Below are positions 25,524-32,458 of a stretch of 46,488 bases of DNA, piece after piece (position 1 is the first letter of the stretch; each line of letters begins with the position of its first letter). The stretch is taken from the NCBI GenBank assembly GCA_019239415.1, contig JAFAZW010000042.1:1-46488 (forward strand). The letters are read 5' to 3'. The notes beneath the pieces are model-generated. The model worked only from the letters and a program-made list of their open reading frames with translations, made no database searches and had not been told where the DNA came from. Origin of the DNA: Alphaproteobacteria bacterium (GTDB lineage: Bacteria; Pseudomonadota; Alphaproteobacteria; Sphingomonadales; Sphingomonadaceae). The position numbers were made by a program, and so were the translations under genes.

Positions 25524-25558
25524 GACTCGACCTCCATGTGCCACCATTGGCGAGTCGT

Positions 25559-25587
25559 TTTGTGGCGACGCGTGAGATGGGTGTCAA
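25559..25587 (-). promoter_or_regulatory. Likely promoter of precursor 1
   Basis: Reading the minus strand, a perfect TTGACA (25582-25587) is followed 17 bases later by CACAAA (25559-25564), a weak -10 with 3 of 6 matches. The proposed start site would leave a leader of about 30 bases before the precursor's GGAGG. The -35 and spacing are convincing; the -10 is not. Confidence 0.45.
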
Positions 25588-26170
25588 TCCGAGCGCTGGC
25601 TTAGTCGATGCTATTAACGCGTTCTCACGATAGCCGGCGTGTATATCGACGCCGCTCGCGCGTTTTTTCGCCCAGAGAAGTCGAGTTCGCGCACAGACGA
25701 CTTATCGGCATGGCGAGACCAGCGTCAGAAACGTGCCCTAGGCTCGGCTTCGTTTTCAGCCTAGCCCATAAGTACTTTTTCACTCCATGTGCCAAGTACT
25801 GCGCTTTGCCAAACGATATTCCAGATTTATCGAGCCAACATGGGCTCCGGCGAGCAGCTCAGTCAAACGCGCTCCGCCCACGGAACGCAACCCGTCATTC
25901 CGTTTTGCTGGGAGGCAATCTTGCCCATCGCGCAAGGTATACTGGATATGTTTGACAGACTGGAATGGATTTTCGGTGGCCAAGGGTGCCGCGCAAGGTG
26001 AAGACGCAGCCCGCACACGAGAATGCCAAAGAATCCGTCGACAAGCAGGAGTGGGCAATACCGGATCGGATCGTGTCCGAAACGCTCTATCCTCTCCACG
26101 GTTTGACCAAAATGAAAGTTTCTGCTCCCGCCTGAGGGAGAAATGCCTTCGCGAACTGCAGTCGAGTTGC
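25588..26170. promoter_or_regulatory. Divergent, AT-richer control region between precursor 1 and the HExxH gene
   Basis: About 580 bp of lower GC than its surroundings between two divergent RiPP operons. It holds a 7-bp inverted repeat (CTAGGCT at 25738-25744 and AGCCTAG at 25758-25764) and two copies of AAGTACT (25770-25776 and 25794-25800) 24 bp apart, which may be regulator sites. Open frames here on both strands are weak; the best is given separately at 25965. Confidence 0.4.
25965..26135 (+). CDS. Possible 56-residue peptide upstream of the HExxH gene
   Basis: ATG 25965 (or GTG 25986) to TGA 26133-26135. The product is hydrophilic, with 'AHENAKESVDKQEWAIPDRI' and the end 'LYPLHGLTKMKVSAPA'. 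It sits 35 bases before the HExxH gene on the same strand, where a precursor could be expected. There is no good Shine-Dalgarno and the third codon positions are not GC-rich, though the whole region is AT-richer. It may be a third precursor, a remnant or chance; I rate it low. Confidence 0.22.
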   Translation: MDFRWPRVPRKVKTQPAHENAKESVDKQEWAIPDRIVSETLYPLHGLTKMKVSAPA

Positions 26171-27223
26171 ATGATTCGGTCGGCCCCTCTAGCGTTTCGT
26201 ATCAACCGATTCGCTTTTGCCGCCGGAGACGCCGTGTCGCCGTGGACGTCGACTTCCAAACCCGACGGGTGGATAGATCATCTTGCATCCTGTCTTGGAG
26301 CGTGGCGGCCGGCGTTGCTTGACGCTCCCGCGGCCGCGGCGTTCAAGGCGGCCGTCGCCGACTGCGCACGGGCCCGCGAGGCGTGGCTCTACCATCCGTT
26401 CGTCGCGGCCATCACCGCCCGTGCGGAGCCGCCCCTTGCGGGCGAGCTGAACCTTTTCGCCTGGGCCGCCTTCCAGGAGAGGATGCCCGACCTCGAGCTG
26501 GCGGTCGCGCCCGGTGCGCAGCTCCTGGACCTTGGCGGAGACTATCGGGCGCTGGCCGGCCGGCGCTCCTGCGCGCAGCTGGCAGCGACGCTGTCCTCCA
26601 TGCGGCGGCGCGACGTCGCGCTCGTGGTGCCGCCGGGCACTGCGCCCCCGTCCGCGGGCGCGCGCATGACGTTCGAACGGCATCGGGAGCAGATCAGGAC
26701 GAGGATGCCGCAGCTGTGGGCCTGGATTGCCGCTGCGACCACCTTCGCCGCGGCGCTGCCGCCCGCCGCGACCGGCTCCTTTTCGAGCCGCTCCTCGCCG
26801 GACGAGCCGGGCGTGGTCTATCTTACGCTCGGCGGAGACATATTGCAGACGCTGGAGGCGCTGGTCCACGAGACCGCGCACCTTCATTTGTTTCGCGAAG
26901 AGCGCGTCGCCTCGCTGACGAACTCGGCGGAGGCGCGGTTCCGCTCACCCCTGCGCGCCGATCCGCGTCCGCTGCGCGGCGTGCTGCTGGCGATGCATGC
27001 CTGCGCCCATATCGCCGCGGCGTTCCGCGAGGCGGAAGCGTGCGGTCTCGATCATCCGCTGCGCTGCCGCGCCCAGCGGATGGAGATGCTCGACCTGTTC
27101 CGCGAGGCTCGTGAGGTGGTGGAGAGCGCGCGGCGGCACCTCACCGATGCCGGCGCGGCGTTCGTCGAGCGGACCGCCGCGGTCGCCGAGCACGCCGCGA
27201 CGCCGGCACTGTCGGCGGCATGA
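26171..27223 (+). CDS. HExxH-motif putative peptide modification protein
   Basis: 350 residues if started at ATG 26171; GTG 26234, with GGAGA about six bases before it, is a good alternative and would give 329. The protein is mostly helical and carries 'LEALVHETAHLHLFREERVA', the HExxH zinc-type motif of a family found beside radical SAM/SPASM RiPP loci (mod_HExxH, as in FxsB systems). Also seen are 'LDLGGDYRALAG' and 'GVVYLTLGGDILQTLEALVH'. Family function is unproven; some members are fused to the radical SAM enzyme. Its stop overlaps the next gene as ATGA. It is divergent from precursor 1 and is most likely a second-step enzyme of that pathway. Confidence 0.78.
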   Translation: MIRSAPLAFRINRFAFAAGDAVSPWTSTSKPDGWIDHLASCLGAWRPALLDAPAAAAFKAAVADCARAREAWLYHPFVAAITARAEPPLAGELNLFAWAAFQERMPDLELAVAPGAQLLDLGGDYRALAGRRSCAQLAATLSSMRRRDVALVVPPGTAPPSAGARMTFERHREQIRTRMPQLWAWIAAATTFAAALPPAATGSFSSRSSPDEPGVVYLTLGGDILQTLEALVHETAHLHLFREERVASLTNSAEARFRSPLRADPRPLRGVLLAMHACAHIAAAFREAEACGLDHPLRCRAQRMEMLDLFREAREVVESARRHLTDAGAAFVERTAAVAEHAATPALSAA

Positions 27224-28473
27224 CCGCCGGCGACTTCTCGCTGCCGCCCGTCGCGGGAGAGCCGGCAATGCCGGAGGTCGCGAGACCCGCGAGCGGCGCC
27301 GACCAGCCGCACAGGCGGCCCTCCGCTTTGGGGGAAACGTTCCGCGATCCGGTCCCGCACAGCGCCCCATATCGCTTCGTCATGGCGCGCGCCGACGACC
27401 TCGACCGACTCCGCCGCCTGCGCCGGCGGCTGCAGCGGTGCCGGGAGTGGGTCCATTGCCGGCAGCCTTTCTTCGAGCATTGGGAAGCCGATCTCTCGAC
27501 GTGCGCGATCGACGAGGCCGGCCCACTCCTGCCGGAGGCCTGCCTCGCATCGGTGGCGAAGGCGGCGGAGCGTTGGTTCGGACAGCCGCTCTCGTCGCGC
27601 GTGAAGTTGCTCGCGCACCGCATGGAGGCGGGTCATCACAGCGAGCTTCACAACGACAATCCCCGCTTCGGCCACGAGACCCACCGCCTGAATCTCTACC
27701 TCAACGACGACTGGCACGACGGCGTGGGCGGCCGGCTTCGCGTCGCCGCGTCGAACGAGCCGCATACGGACGACATCGCCATACGGCCGACGATCGGCAC
27801 CGTCATGGTCTTCGAAGCGTCGCCCCACTCCTTTCATGGCGTCGACCGCGTGGCCGGCGGCCAACGCTATTCGATCCTGTTCTACCTGTGGCATGCGGGA
27901 AACACGCCGGAGGTGCGGACCGCGGTGGCGGACAGTCTCGCCCGCGCCGCCCCCGCCCGGGAGCGGGTGTGCAGCCGCGCCGCCGGCCTGATCGAGCTGC
28001 TGCGCAGCGCCGGGGCGGGCGAGGTCGGGTTCGGGGCGTCCACGCTTCTCGAACAGGCCGTCCGCTCCGCCGCGCTGCTGGCGAGCTGGGGAGCGCCCGA
28101 ACCGGCCTGGCTCGCAGCCTTGCTCCAGCTGGTCGACGACGAGGTGCTGGCCGATGCCGGATCGGCGCTTCCCGGCGCCGACATCGACGCCGGCACCCTC
28201 GCGGCCGCCGCGGCGATCGCCCTGAGCCTCGGGCAGGCGTCCCCCGCGGGCGGGGATCCGCGCCTCGCCGCGGCCGCCGCGGGGCTGCGCTTCTCGAACA
28301 TCGTCGCCGGGCTGCCGGCGCTCGATTTCTCGCACGCCGCCTGGCTGGCCCACAGAGGCGCGTTCGTGCGCGACCGCGCGGCGCTGCCGTCGCCGGCACG
28401 GTCCCTCGGCGCAGCGCTGTTCGATCACCCGCTGCCGGCCACCGAATTGCCGGGCGAGGCGGGTGTCGGGTGA
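27220..28473 (+). CDS. 2-oxoglutarate/Fe(II) oxygenase with C-terminal helical HD-like domain
   Basis: 417 residues. The oxygenase core, about residues 120-225, has the facial triad His144-x-Asp146 in 'HSELHNDNPRF', the distal His206 in 'SPHSFHGV', and Arg216 in 'GGQRYSILFYLW' for 2-oxoglutarate, with 'HRLNLYLNDDWHDGVGGRLR' typical of prolyl-hydroxylase-like folds. The remaining ~170 residues are helical; 'TLLEQAVRSAALLASWGAPE' resembles HD-superfamily proteins of the DUF6817 kind, but the metal histidines are missing. ATG 27220 overlaps the HExxH stop codon. Likely hydroxylates the peptide; the C-terminal part may bind leader or partner. The combination is unusual in my experience. Confidence 0.8.
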   Translation: MTAGDFSLPPVAGEPAMPEVARPASGADQPHRRPSALGETFRDPVPHSAPYRFVMARADDLDRLRRLRRRLQRCREWVHCRQPFFEHWEADLSTCAIDEAGPLLPEACLASVAKAAERWFGQPLSSRVKLLAHRMEAGHHSELHNDNPRFGHETHRLNLYLNDDWHDGVGGRLRVAASNEPHTDDIAIRPTIGTVMVFEASPHSFHGVDRVAGGQRYSILFYLWHAGNTPEVRTAVADSLARAAPARERVCSRAAGLIELLRSAGAGEVGFGASTLLEQAVRSAALLASWGAPEPAWLAALLQLVDDEVLADAGSALPGADIDAGTLAAAAAIALSLGQASPAGGDPRLAAAAAGLRFSNIVAGLPALDFSHAAWLAHRGAFVRDRAALPSPARSLGAALFDHPLPATELPGEAGVG

Positions 28474-28742
28474 CGGCCCCGGAACGTGGGGACGGCGGGG
28501 GCCGCTCGGCGATCGTGGGGAAACTGGCTGGCGGCGCCTCGACCATCGCGCCAAATAAAATCCGGCGTAACGTGCGGGGGCAGCTCACGCCACGTATCCG
28601 CCCGACCCGTTCCTTTAGAGCCAAAATGGTCGCGTCCCGGCTGCATGGTCCCGGCAGGCGAACGACTGGGCGCACGCGGACTTTTCCGCTCCGGTCGTTC
28701 AAGCTACGAACGGCGGATCGGTCGATTCGGAGCAGCACCATA

Positions 28743-29408
28743 GTGGTCGAGACGGAGGCCTACAGGGCCAATGGCTATGTCTGCCTGCCAGGTTTGTTTC
28801 CCGTTCCGGTGATGCATGCTTTCTATCGCCGCATGCAGGCCGATCTGCAGGCCTCGGGCGATTCCCTCGCCACGTTCGCGGCGCGCGGGCCGCTTCTCCG
28901 CCACGAAGCGATCGAGATCTACGCATATCAGTACCCGCCCCTGCTCGGCTTTCTCTGGGGGCTGACGCCGCGCATCGCCGCGGCGGCGGGAGTCGACTTG
29001 CTGCCGACCTATGCCTATTTCCGCCTCTACCAGCACGGCGACGTCTGCCGGGTCCATTCCGACCGGCTGGCCTGCGAGCACAGCCTGTCGCTGACGCTCG
29101 CTTATGCCGACGATCTTCCCTGGGAATTCTCGGTCGCGACGGAGCAGACCGACGCGCTCGATCCGGCCATCGCGGAGGATTTCGGCGCGCTGTCATTCGG
29201 GTCCGTCGCGATGCGGGCGGGCGACGGCGTCCTCTATCAGGGCATCCGCCACCGGCACGGACGGCTTCGCGCCAATCCCAATGCGTGGTCGGCCCATCTG
29301 TTTCTGCACTGGGTGGACCGCGACGGCCCCTACAAGGAGCAGGCGTTCGACCAGCCGACGGTGGCGCATAATTCCCGCGGAGGCGCGGCCTGGCTGCGCG
29401 CGATCTAG
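28743..29408 (+). CDS. 2-oxoglutarate/Fe(II)-type hydroxylase
   Basis: 221 residues from GTG 28743, which has GGAG about ten bases upstream; an in-frame ATG at 28626 would add a low-complexity Arg-rich leader that reads as non-coding. The N terminus 'YRANGYVCLPGLFPVPVMHA' is typical of phytanoyl-like hydroxylases. The metal triad is His105-x-Asp107 ('CRVHSDRLA') with a distal His at 170 or 172 ('GIRHRHGRLR') and a nearby arginine. It follows the HD-like oxygenase after a 269-bp gap and precedes precursor 2 by 205 bp. Which precursor it acts on is not clear. Confidence 0.77.
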   Translation: MVETEAYRANGYVCLPGLFPVPVMHAFYRRMQADLQASGDSLATFAARGPLLRHEAIEIYAYQYPPLLGFLWGLTPRIAAAAGVDLLPTYAYFRLYQHGDVCRVHSDRLACEHSLSLTLAYADDLPWEFSVATEQTDALDPAIAEDFGALSFGSVAMRAGDGVLYQGIRHRHGRLRANPNAWSAHLFLHWVDRDGPYKEQAFDQPTVAHNSRGGAAWLRAI

Positions 29409-29534
29409 GATGAACGGCAGGCGCGACGTGGGCGGGCGACCGTTGCGAGGGGTGGAACCAACTGCATGGCCGCTATCGACGCCGAGATCTGGCTTCAGGA
29501 GTCAGTAGAGCAGAGTCTTGATAGAGAAAGTCAC

Positions 29535-29563
29535 TTGCTTGGCATAATCTCGCGCCGTATGAG
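29535..29563 (+). promoter_or_regulatory. Possible promoter of precursor 2
   Basis: TTGCTT (29535-29540), 17 bases, TATGAG (29558-29563), about 50 bases before the precursor-2 start. A competing pair is TTGATA (29518-29523) and CATAAT (29543-29548), with a long 19-base spacer. The region is AT-rich, as expected for a strong promoter. Neither pair is decisive. Confidence 0.33.
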
Positions 29564-29613
29564 AGCACAAGTCAGCAATTATTCTGATTCATGCTGACGT
29601 AAGGAGAACGAAA

Positions 29614-29763
29614 ATGACAAAGCTTAGTCCTTTTGCTTCCGAGCCTCAGAAGGTGGAAATGTCGCAGCTGAATCAGTTTATCAGCCAGGGACGGATGCCC
29701 ACTCTTCCCGGACCTTCGAAGTCCGAGGCATCAAACGACTTCGCGAACAAGAACCACAACTAA
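29614..29763 (+). CDS. RiPP precursor peptide 2 (49 residues)
   Basis: ATG 29614 follows a strong AAGGAG at seven bases; TAA closes it at 29763. The N-terminal part ('MTKLSPFASEPQKVEMSQLN', then 'QFISQGRM') is leader-like. The C-terminal part ('PTLPGPSKSE', then 'ASNDFANKNHN') is rich in Pro, Ser, Lys, Asn and His. It has no cysteines and no GG/GA site, consistent with the dead C39 domain of the nearby exporter. A strong terminator follows at once, then an asparagine-synthetase-like ligase and a hydroxylase, an order typical of RiPP loci in which the precursor is expressed far above the enzymes. Carboxylates (Glu, Asp) and a Lys are available for amide bonds; prolines could be hydroxylated. 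No known class matched by eye. Confidence 0.82.
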   Translation: MTKLSPFASEPQKVEMSQLNQFISQGRMPTLPGPSKSEASNDFANKNHN

Positions 29764-29798
29764 GTAGCTGCAACGCCAGATAAGCTACAATGAAACTC

Positions 29799-29827
29799 GA
29801 GCCTGTCGTATGACAGGCTCTTTTTTT
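29799..29827 (+). terminator. Rho-independent terminator after precursor 2
   Basis: A perfect 9-bp stem, GAGCCTGTC (29799-29807) with GACAGGCTC (29812-29820), tetraloop GTAT, and a run of seven T (29821-29827). It begins 35 bases after the precursor stop and ends 10 bases before the start of the ligase gene, so downstream enzyme genes depend on read-through. Confidence 0.9.
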
Positions 29828-29837
29828 GAGGTGTCCA

Positions 29838-31304
29838 GTGATTGATGCTGAGTTGCATCTCGGTGATGATCCGGCCGGATCGACTGTCGAAGGCAAGCGG
29901 CTTGCATTTGGCAAGAGCATCATTGCGGCGTTTCCCTCGCCTCTGATCGGCATGGCCGTCGATGCCGGGCCCTCCCGGAGCGAGGTGTGGATCGGCGAAG
30001 CGCATGCGGCGCCCGCCCGTTCCGCCGGTCCGCCGCCGGCGGTCGCCGAGCGGATCCGGGCGCACCGCCAGGGTGTGGAGGGAGATGCCGTCCTCGTCCT
30101 GATGTCGGGGGATTCCGCGAACCGCACGATCACGGTGGCGAGAAGCAGCGCCGGCGCCTGTCCGATCTACGTGGCGACGAACGATGACCGCCTGGTGGTC
30201 TCCTGGCGGTACGAGGCGGCAGTCGCCATCCTGCCGCGCGTGAAGCCCGACCTCGCGGCCTGCCGCCTCTACCTCAAGAAGGCGGTGACCCATACGCGCA
30301 ACCAGGTCATCGAGGGTACGTTCATCCTGTGGCCCGGCGAAGCCGTCGAATTCTCGCGAGCGGGTCTGGCATTCCAGGAGATCGAGCCGCTGCCCGTGGT
30401 GCGACCCGCCATGCTGAGGGCCGATGCCTGCGTCACCGGAGCGTTCCTGGAGACGGTCGCCGAGGGCTGCCGGCCGATGGTGACGGCCGCCGTACGTCCC
30501 CTCCTCGAGATAAGCGGCGGCTACGACTCGTCCTGCGTCGCCCTGGCGGTCGCCGGCCTGCGAGCGGACATGCTCTCCTATGGGGTCATTCAGGACGGCG
30601 CCGCCGGCGAGCAGCAACGCGCCCGGCGGGCCCAGCTCCTGTCGCTGATCAAGACGCGGGACGTCGAATATCCCGCCTACGGCGATTCGTCCTTCGACTT
30701 CCCGCTCGAGGAGGAGCAGCACACCACCTGCATGGACGACATATATCGTTCGTATACGGCACGGGCCTTCGCCAACTTTCCGTGCGAACTTCCCGATCTC
30801 GTGATTACGGGGATCGGCGGCGACGAGCTGACGCGGGAAGAAACCTTTCGGAGGGAGCCAGGAGAGCTACGGGGAAATTATTCCAGCTCGGCGATCTCCG
30901 GCGCGATGTGCCGCTATGACGTATTCCTCAGGCGCGGAATCTGGCTGTCCAATCCCCTGATCGCCCAGGACGTCATCGACTTCTGCCGGGCCCTGCCGCC
31001 GGAGATCCGCAAGGACCGGCTCCTGAACGTTCTGACCCTGGCCAGAGGGGGCCTGAGCGACGGATTCATCTTTCCCTACTATGCCGAGCATTTCGGCAAC
31101 GTTCTCCTTCGCTACGCGGTCGTCACCGACTTCAACGCGATGTTCAGGTCCTCGATCGTCGGCGATTATGGAATCGTCGATGTGGCCAGCATGCTCCAGT
31201 CCGCCCGCGACGCGTTGCGCGACGGCTTCACCTTTCGACAGGCGTCCGACTTCCTGTTCCTGCGGAAGCTCGAGATGGTGCTCCGCCGCTATCTGCCAAA
31301 CTGA
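29838..31304 (+). CDS. Asparagine-synthetase-like amide ligase (lasso-cyclase-like)
   Basis: 488 residues. I start at GTG 29838, six bases after GAGG; the TTG at 29826 lies in the terminator T-run. The C-terminal synthetase domain has the ATP pyrophosphatase loop 'LEISGGYDSSCVALAVAGL' (SGGxDSS) and 'VITGIGGDELTREE'. The N-terminal domain keeps the Ntn scaffold ('GDAVLVLMSGDSANRTITVA') but lacks the catalytic N-terminal cysteine, so it cannot use glutamine. Such proteins activate a carboxylate with ATP and let an internal or external amine attack, as in lasso peptide cyclases. It lies just after precursor 2. There is no lasso B protein nearby, so a different amide bond is possible. Confidence 0.84.
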   Translation: MIDAELHLGDDPAGSTVEGKRLAFGKSIIAAFPSPLIGMAVDAGPSRSEVWIGEAHAAPARSAGPPPAVAERIRAHRQGVEGDAVLVLMSGDSANRTITVARSSAGACPIYVATNDDRLVVSWRYEAAVAILPRVKPDLAACRLYLKKAVTHTRNQVIEGTFILWPGEAVEFSRAGLAFQEIEPLPVVRPAMLRADACVTGAFLETVAEGCRPMVTAAVRPLLEISGGYDSSCVALAVAGLRADMLSYGVIQDGAAGEQQRARRAQLLSLIKTRDVEYPAYGDSSFDFPLEEEQHTTCMDDIYRSYTARAFANFPCELPDLVITGIGGDELTREETFRREPGELRGNYSSSAISGAMCRYDVFLRRGIWLSNPLIAQDVIDFCRALPPEIRKDRLLNVLTLARGGLSDGFIFPYYAEHFGNVLLRYAVVTDFNAMFRSSIVGDYGIVDVASMLQSARDALRDGFTFRQASDFLFLRKLEMVLRRYLPN

Positions 31305-31314
31305 ATCGCCGTCG

Positions 31315-32370
31315 ATGAGCCCCGTTCCGCCCAGCGCTCCCGCCTCGCCCCGCCCGGCCGGCGCGGGGGCCGCATCCGATCGGCTCTATGACCGGATCAC
31401 GGACGCCAACCTGAACGCGCTCTGCACCTTCCTGCGCGCCAGCGGCTATGACGTGGCGCGGTCCGTGGTGCTGGATCTGCAGGAGATGGTCCTCGACGGC
31501 GGTTCGATGTCGCTGGGCACGGTCGCGTCCGTCCTGGAGGCGATGGGGGTGCCGTTCCACGCTTGCCGCTACGCGAAGACGCCGGGCATTCCCGCCGGGG
31601 AGGTGGCGCTCGTCCCGTTGCGCGCCCGGAGGGGAACGGCCTCGCGTAAGACCGAATATGCCTTCGCCATTGCCGTCTCCGCCGGGCCGGGCGCAATCCC
31701 TTACTGCACGAACGGCCATGGCGAAGCGCTCGTCCTCTCCGCCGACCAGTGGCGGCGGCAATGGAGCGGCGTCGCGATCCACGTTTCGCGACCGCCGCCG
31801 GACGGCTGGACCACCGACCCATCGCGTATCGAGGCCGAGCGGCGATCCGCGGCGGCGTATCGGCGCGAGATCCGGTACGTCGAGAACCTGATCGACCCCG
31901 AGCTCTGCGACGACATCGTCGCCGTTTGCGAGCGTCGCAGGACGTTCCGGAGAAGCGGCGTTTCCACCGCGAACATCGCCTCTTCGGTGCGGACCAGCCA
32001 CAGCAGCGACTTGCGGGGCGAGATTGCGCGCCGGCTGGAGGCGCGGCTCAGGATGCACGCGCTGTTCGAGTCGCGCGTCTTCGAGACGTTCCAGGTCGTG
32101 CGCTACCGGCCCGGCGAGCAGTTCCTGGCCCATATCGACGTCTCGCCCGACGTCCCCCGCCCGCTGACCGCCATCCTCTATCTCAACGAGGATTTCGACG
32201 GCGGCGCGACGAGCTTTCCCAATCTCGGCCTCGAATGGCATCCGCGCAAAGGCTGCGCCCTCATCTTCCCCAATCTCGACGCCCTGGGTCAGCCGATCGA
32301 GTGGTCGTTGCACAAAGCGGAACGGGTGAATGCCGGCCGCAAGTATGCCTGCAACATCTGGACGCGATGA
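31315..32370 (+). CDS. C39-like domain fused to a prolyl-4-hydroxylase-type oxygenase
   Basis: 351 residues, 10 bp after the ligase gene, starting at ATG 31315. Residues about 22-158 resemble a C39 peptidase fold without active site: 'GSMSLGTVASVLEAMGVPFH' fits the helix after the active-site segment, and 'EALVLSADQWRRQWSGVAIH' fits the strand-helix end of C39 domains, but no catalytic Cys or His is in place. Residues about 185-351 are a prolyl 4-hydroxylase domain with His273-x-Asp275 ('FLAHIDVSPD'), 'LTAILYLNEDFDGGATSFPN', distal His333 and Lys343 ('GRKYACNIWTR'). The C39-like part probably holds the leader peptide while the oxygenase hydroxylates the core. The hydroxylase is certain; the C39-like call is from pattern. 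Confidence 0.8.
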   Translation: MSPVPPSAPASPRPAGAGAASDRLYDRITDANLNALCTFLRASGYDVARSVVLDLQEMVLDGGSMSLGTVASVLEAMGVPFHACRYAKTPGIPAGEVALVPLRARRGTASRKTEYAFAIAVSAGPGAIPYCTNGHGEALVLSADQWRRQWSGVAIHVSRPPPDGWTTDPSRIEAERRSAAAYRREIRYVENLIDPELCDDIVAVCERRRTFRRSGVSTANIASSVRTSHSSDLRGEIARRLEARLRMHALFESRVFETFQVVRYRPGEQFLAHIDVSPDVPRPLTAILYLNEDFDGGATSFPNLGLEWHPRKGCALIFPNLDALGQPIEWSLHKAERVNAGRKYACNIWTR

Positions 32371-32458
32371 CGCTCCCGTCGGAGCGGCTCACCGGGCGAA
32401 AGGCAAAGGCGTCGAGAAGGTCGGACCCGATCGCGCGAAACCACGCATCAGACAGGCG

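Noticed and set aside
25780-26259. 159-codon minus-strand open frame in the divergent RiPP region
   Set aside because: It would overlap both the candidate control region and the start of the HExxH gene. The product has no recognisable domain and no good ribosome site.
29412-29510. 32-codon open frame just after the 2OG hydroxylase gene
   Set aside because: ATG directly after the upstream stop but without a Shine-Dalgarno; the Arg/Gly-rich product looks random.
29826-29837. TTG at 29826 as start of the ligase gene
   Set aside because: It lies in the T-run of the terminator. GTG 29838 has GAGG at a proper distance.
29614-31304. Classical lasso peptide locus
   Set aside because: The ligase resembles a lasso cyclase, but no B1/B2 leader-binding or protease gene is present, and the precursor lacks an evident leader Thr at -2 before a Gly with an acidic residue at ring position 7-9.
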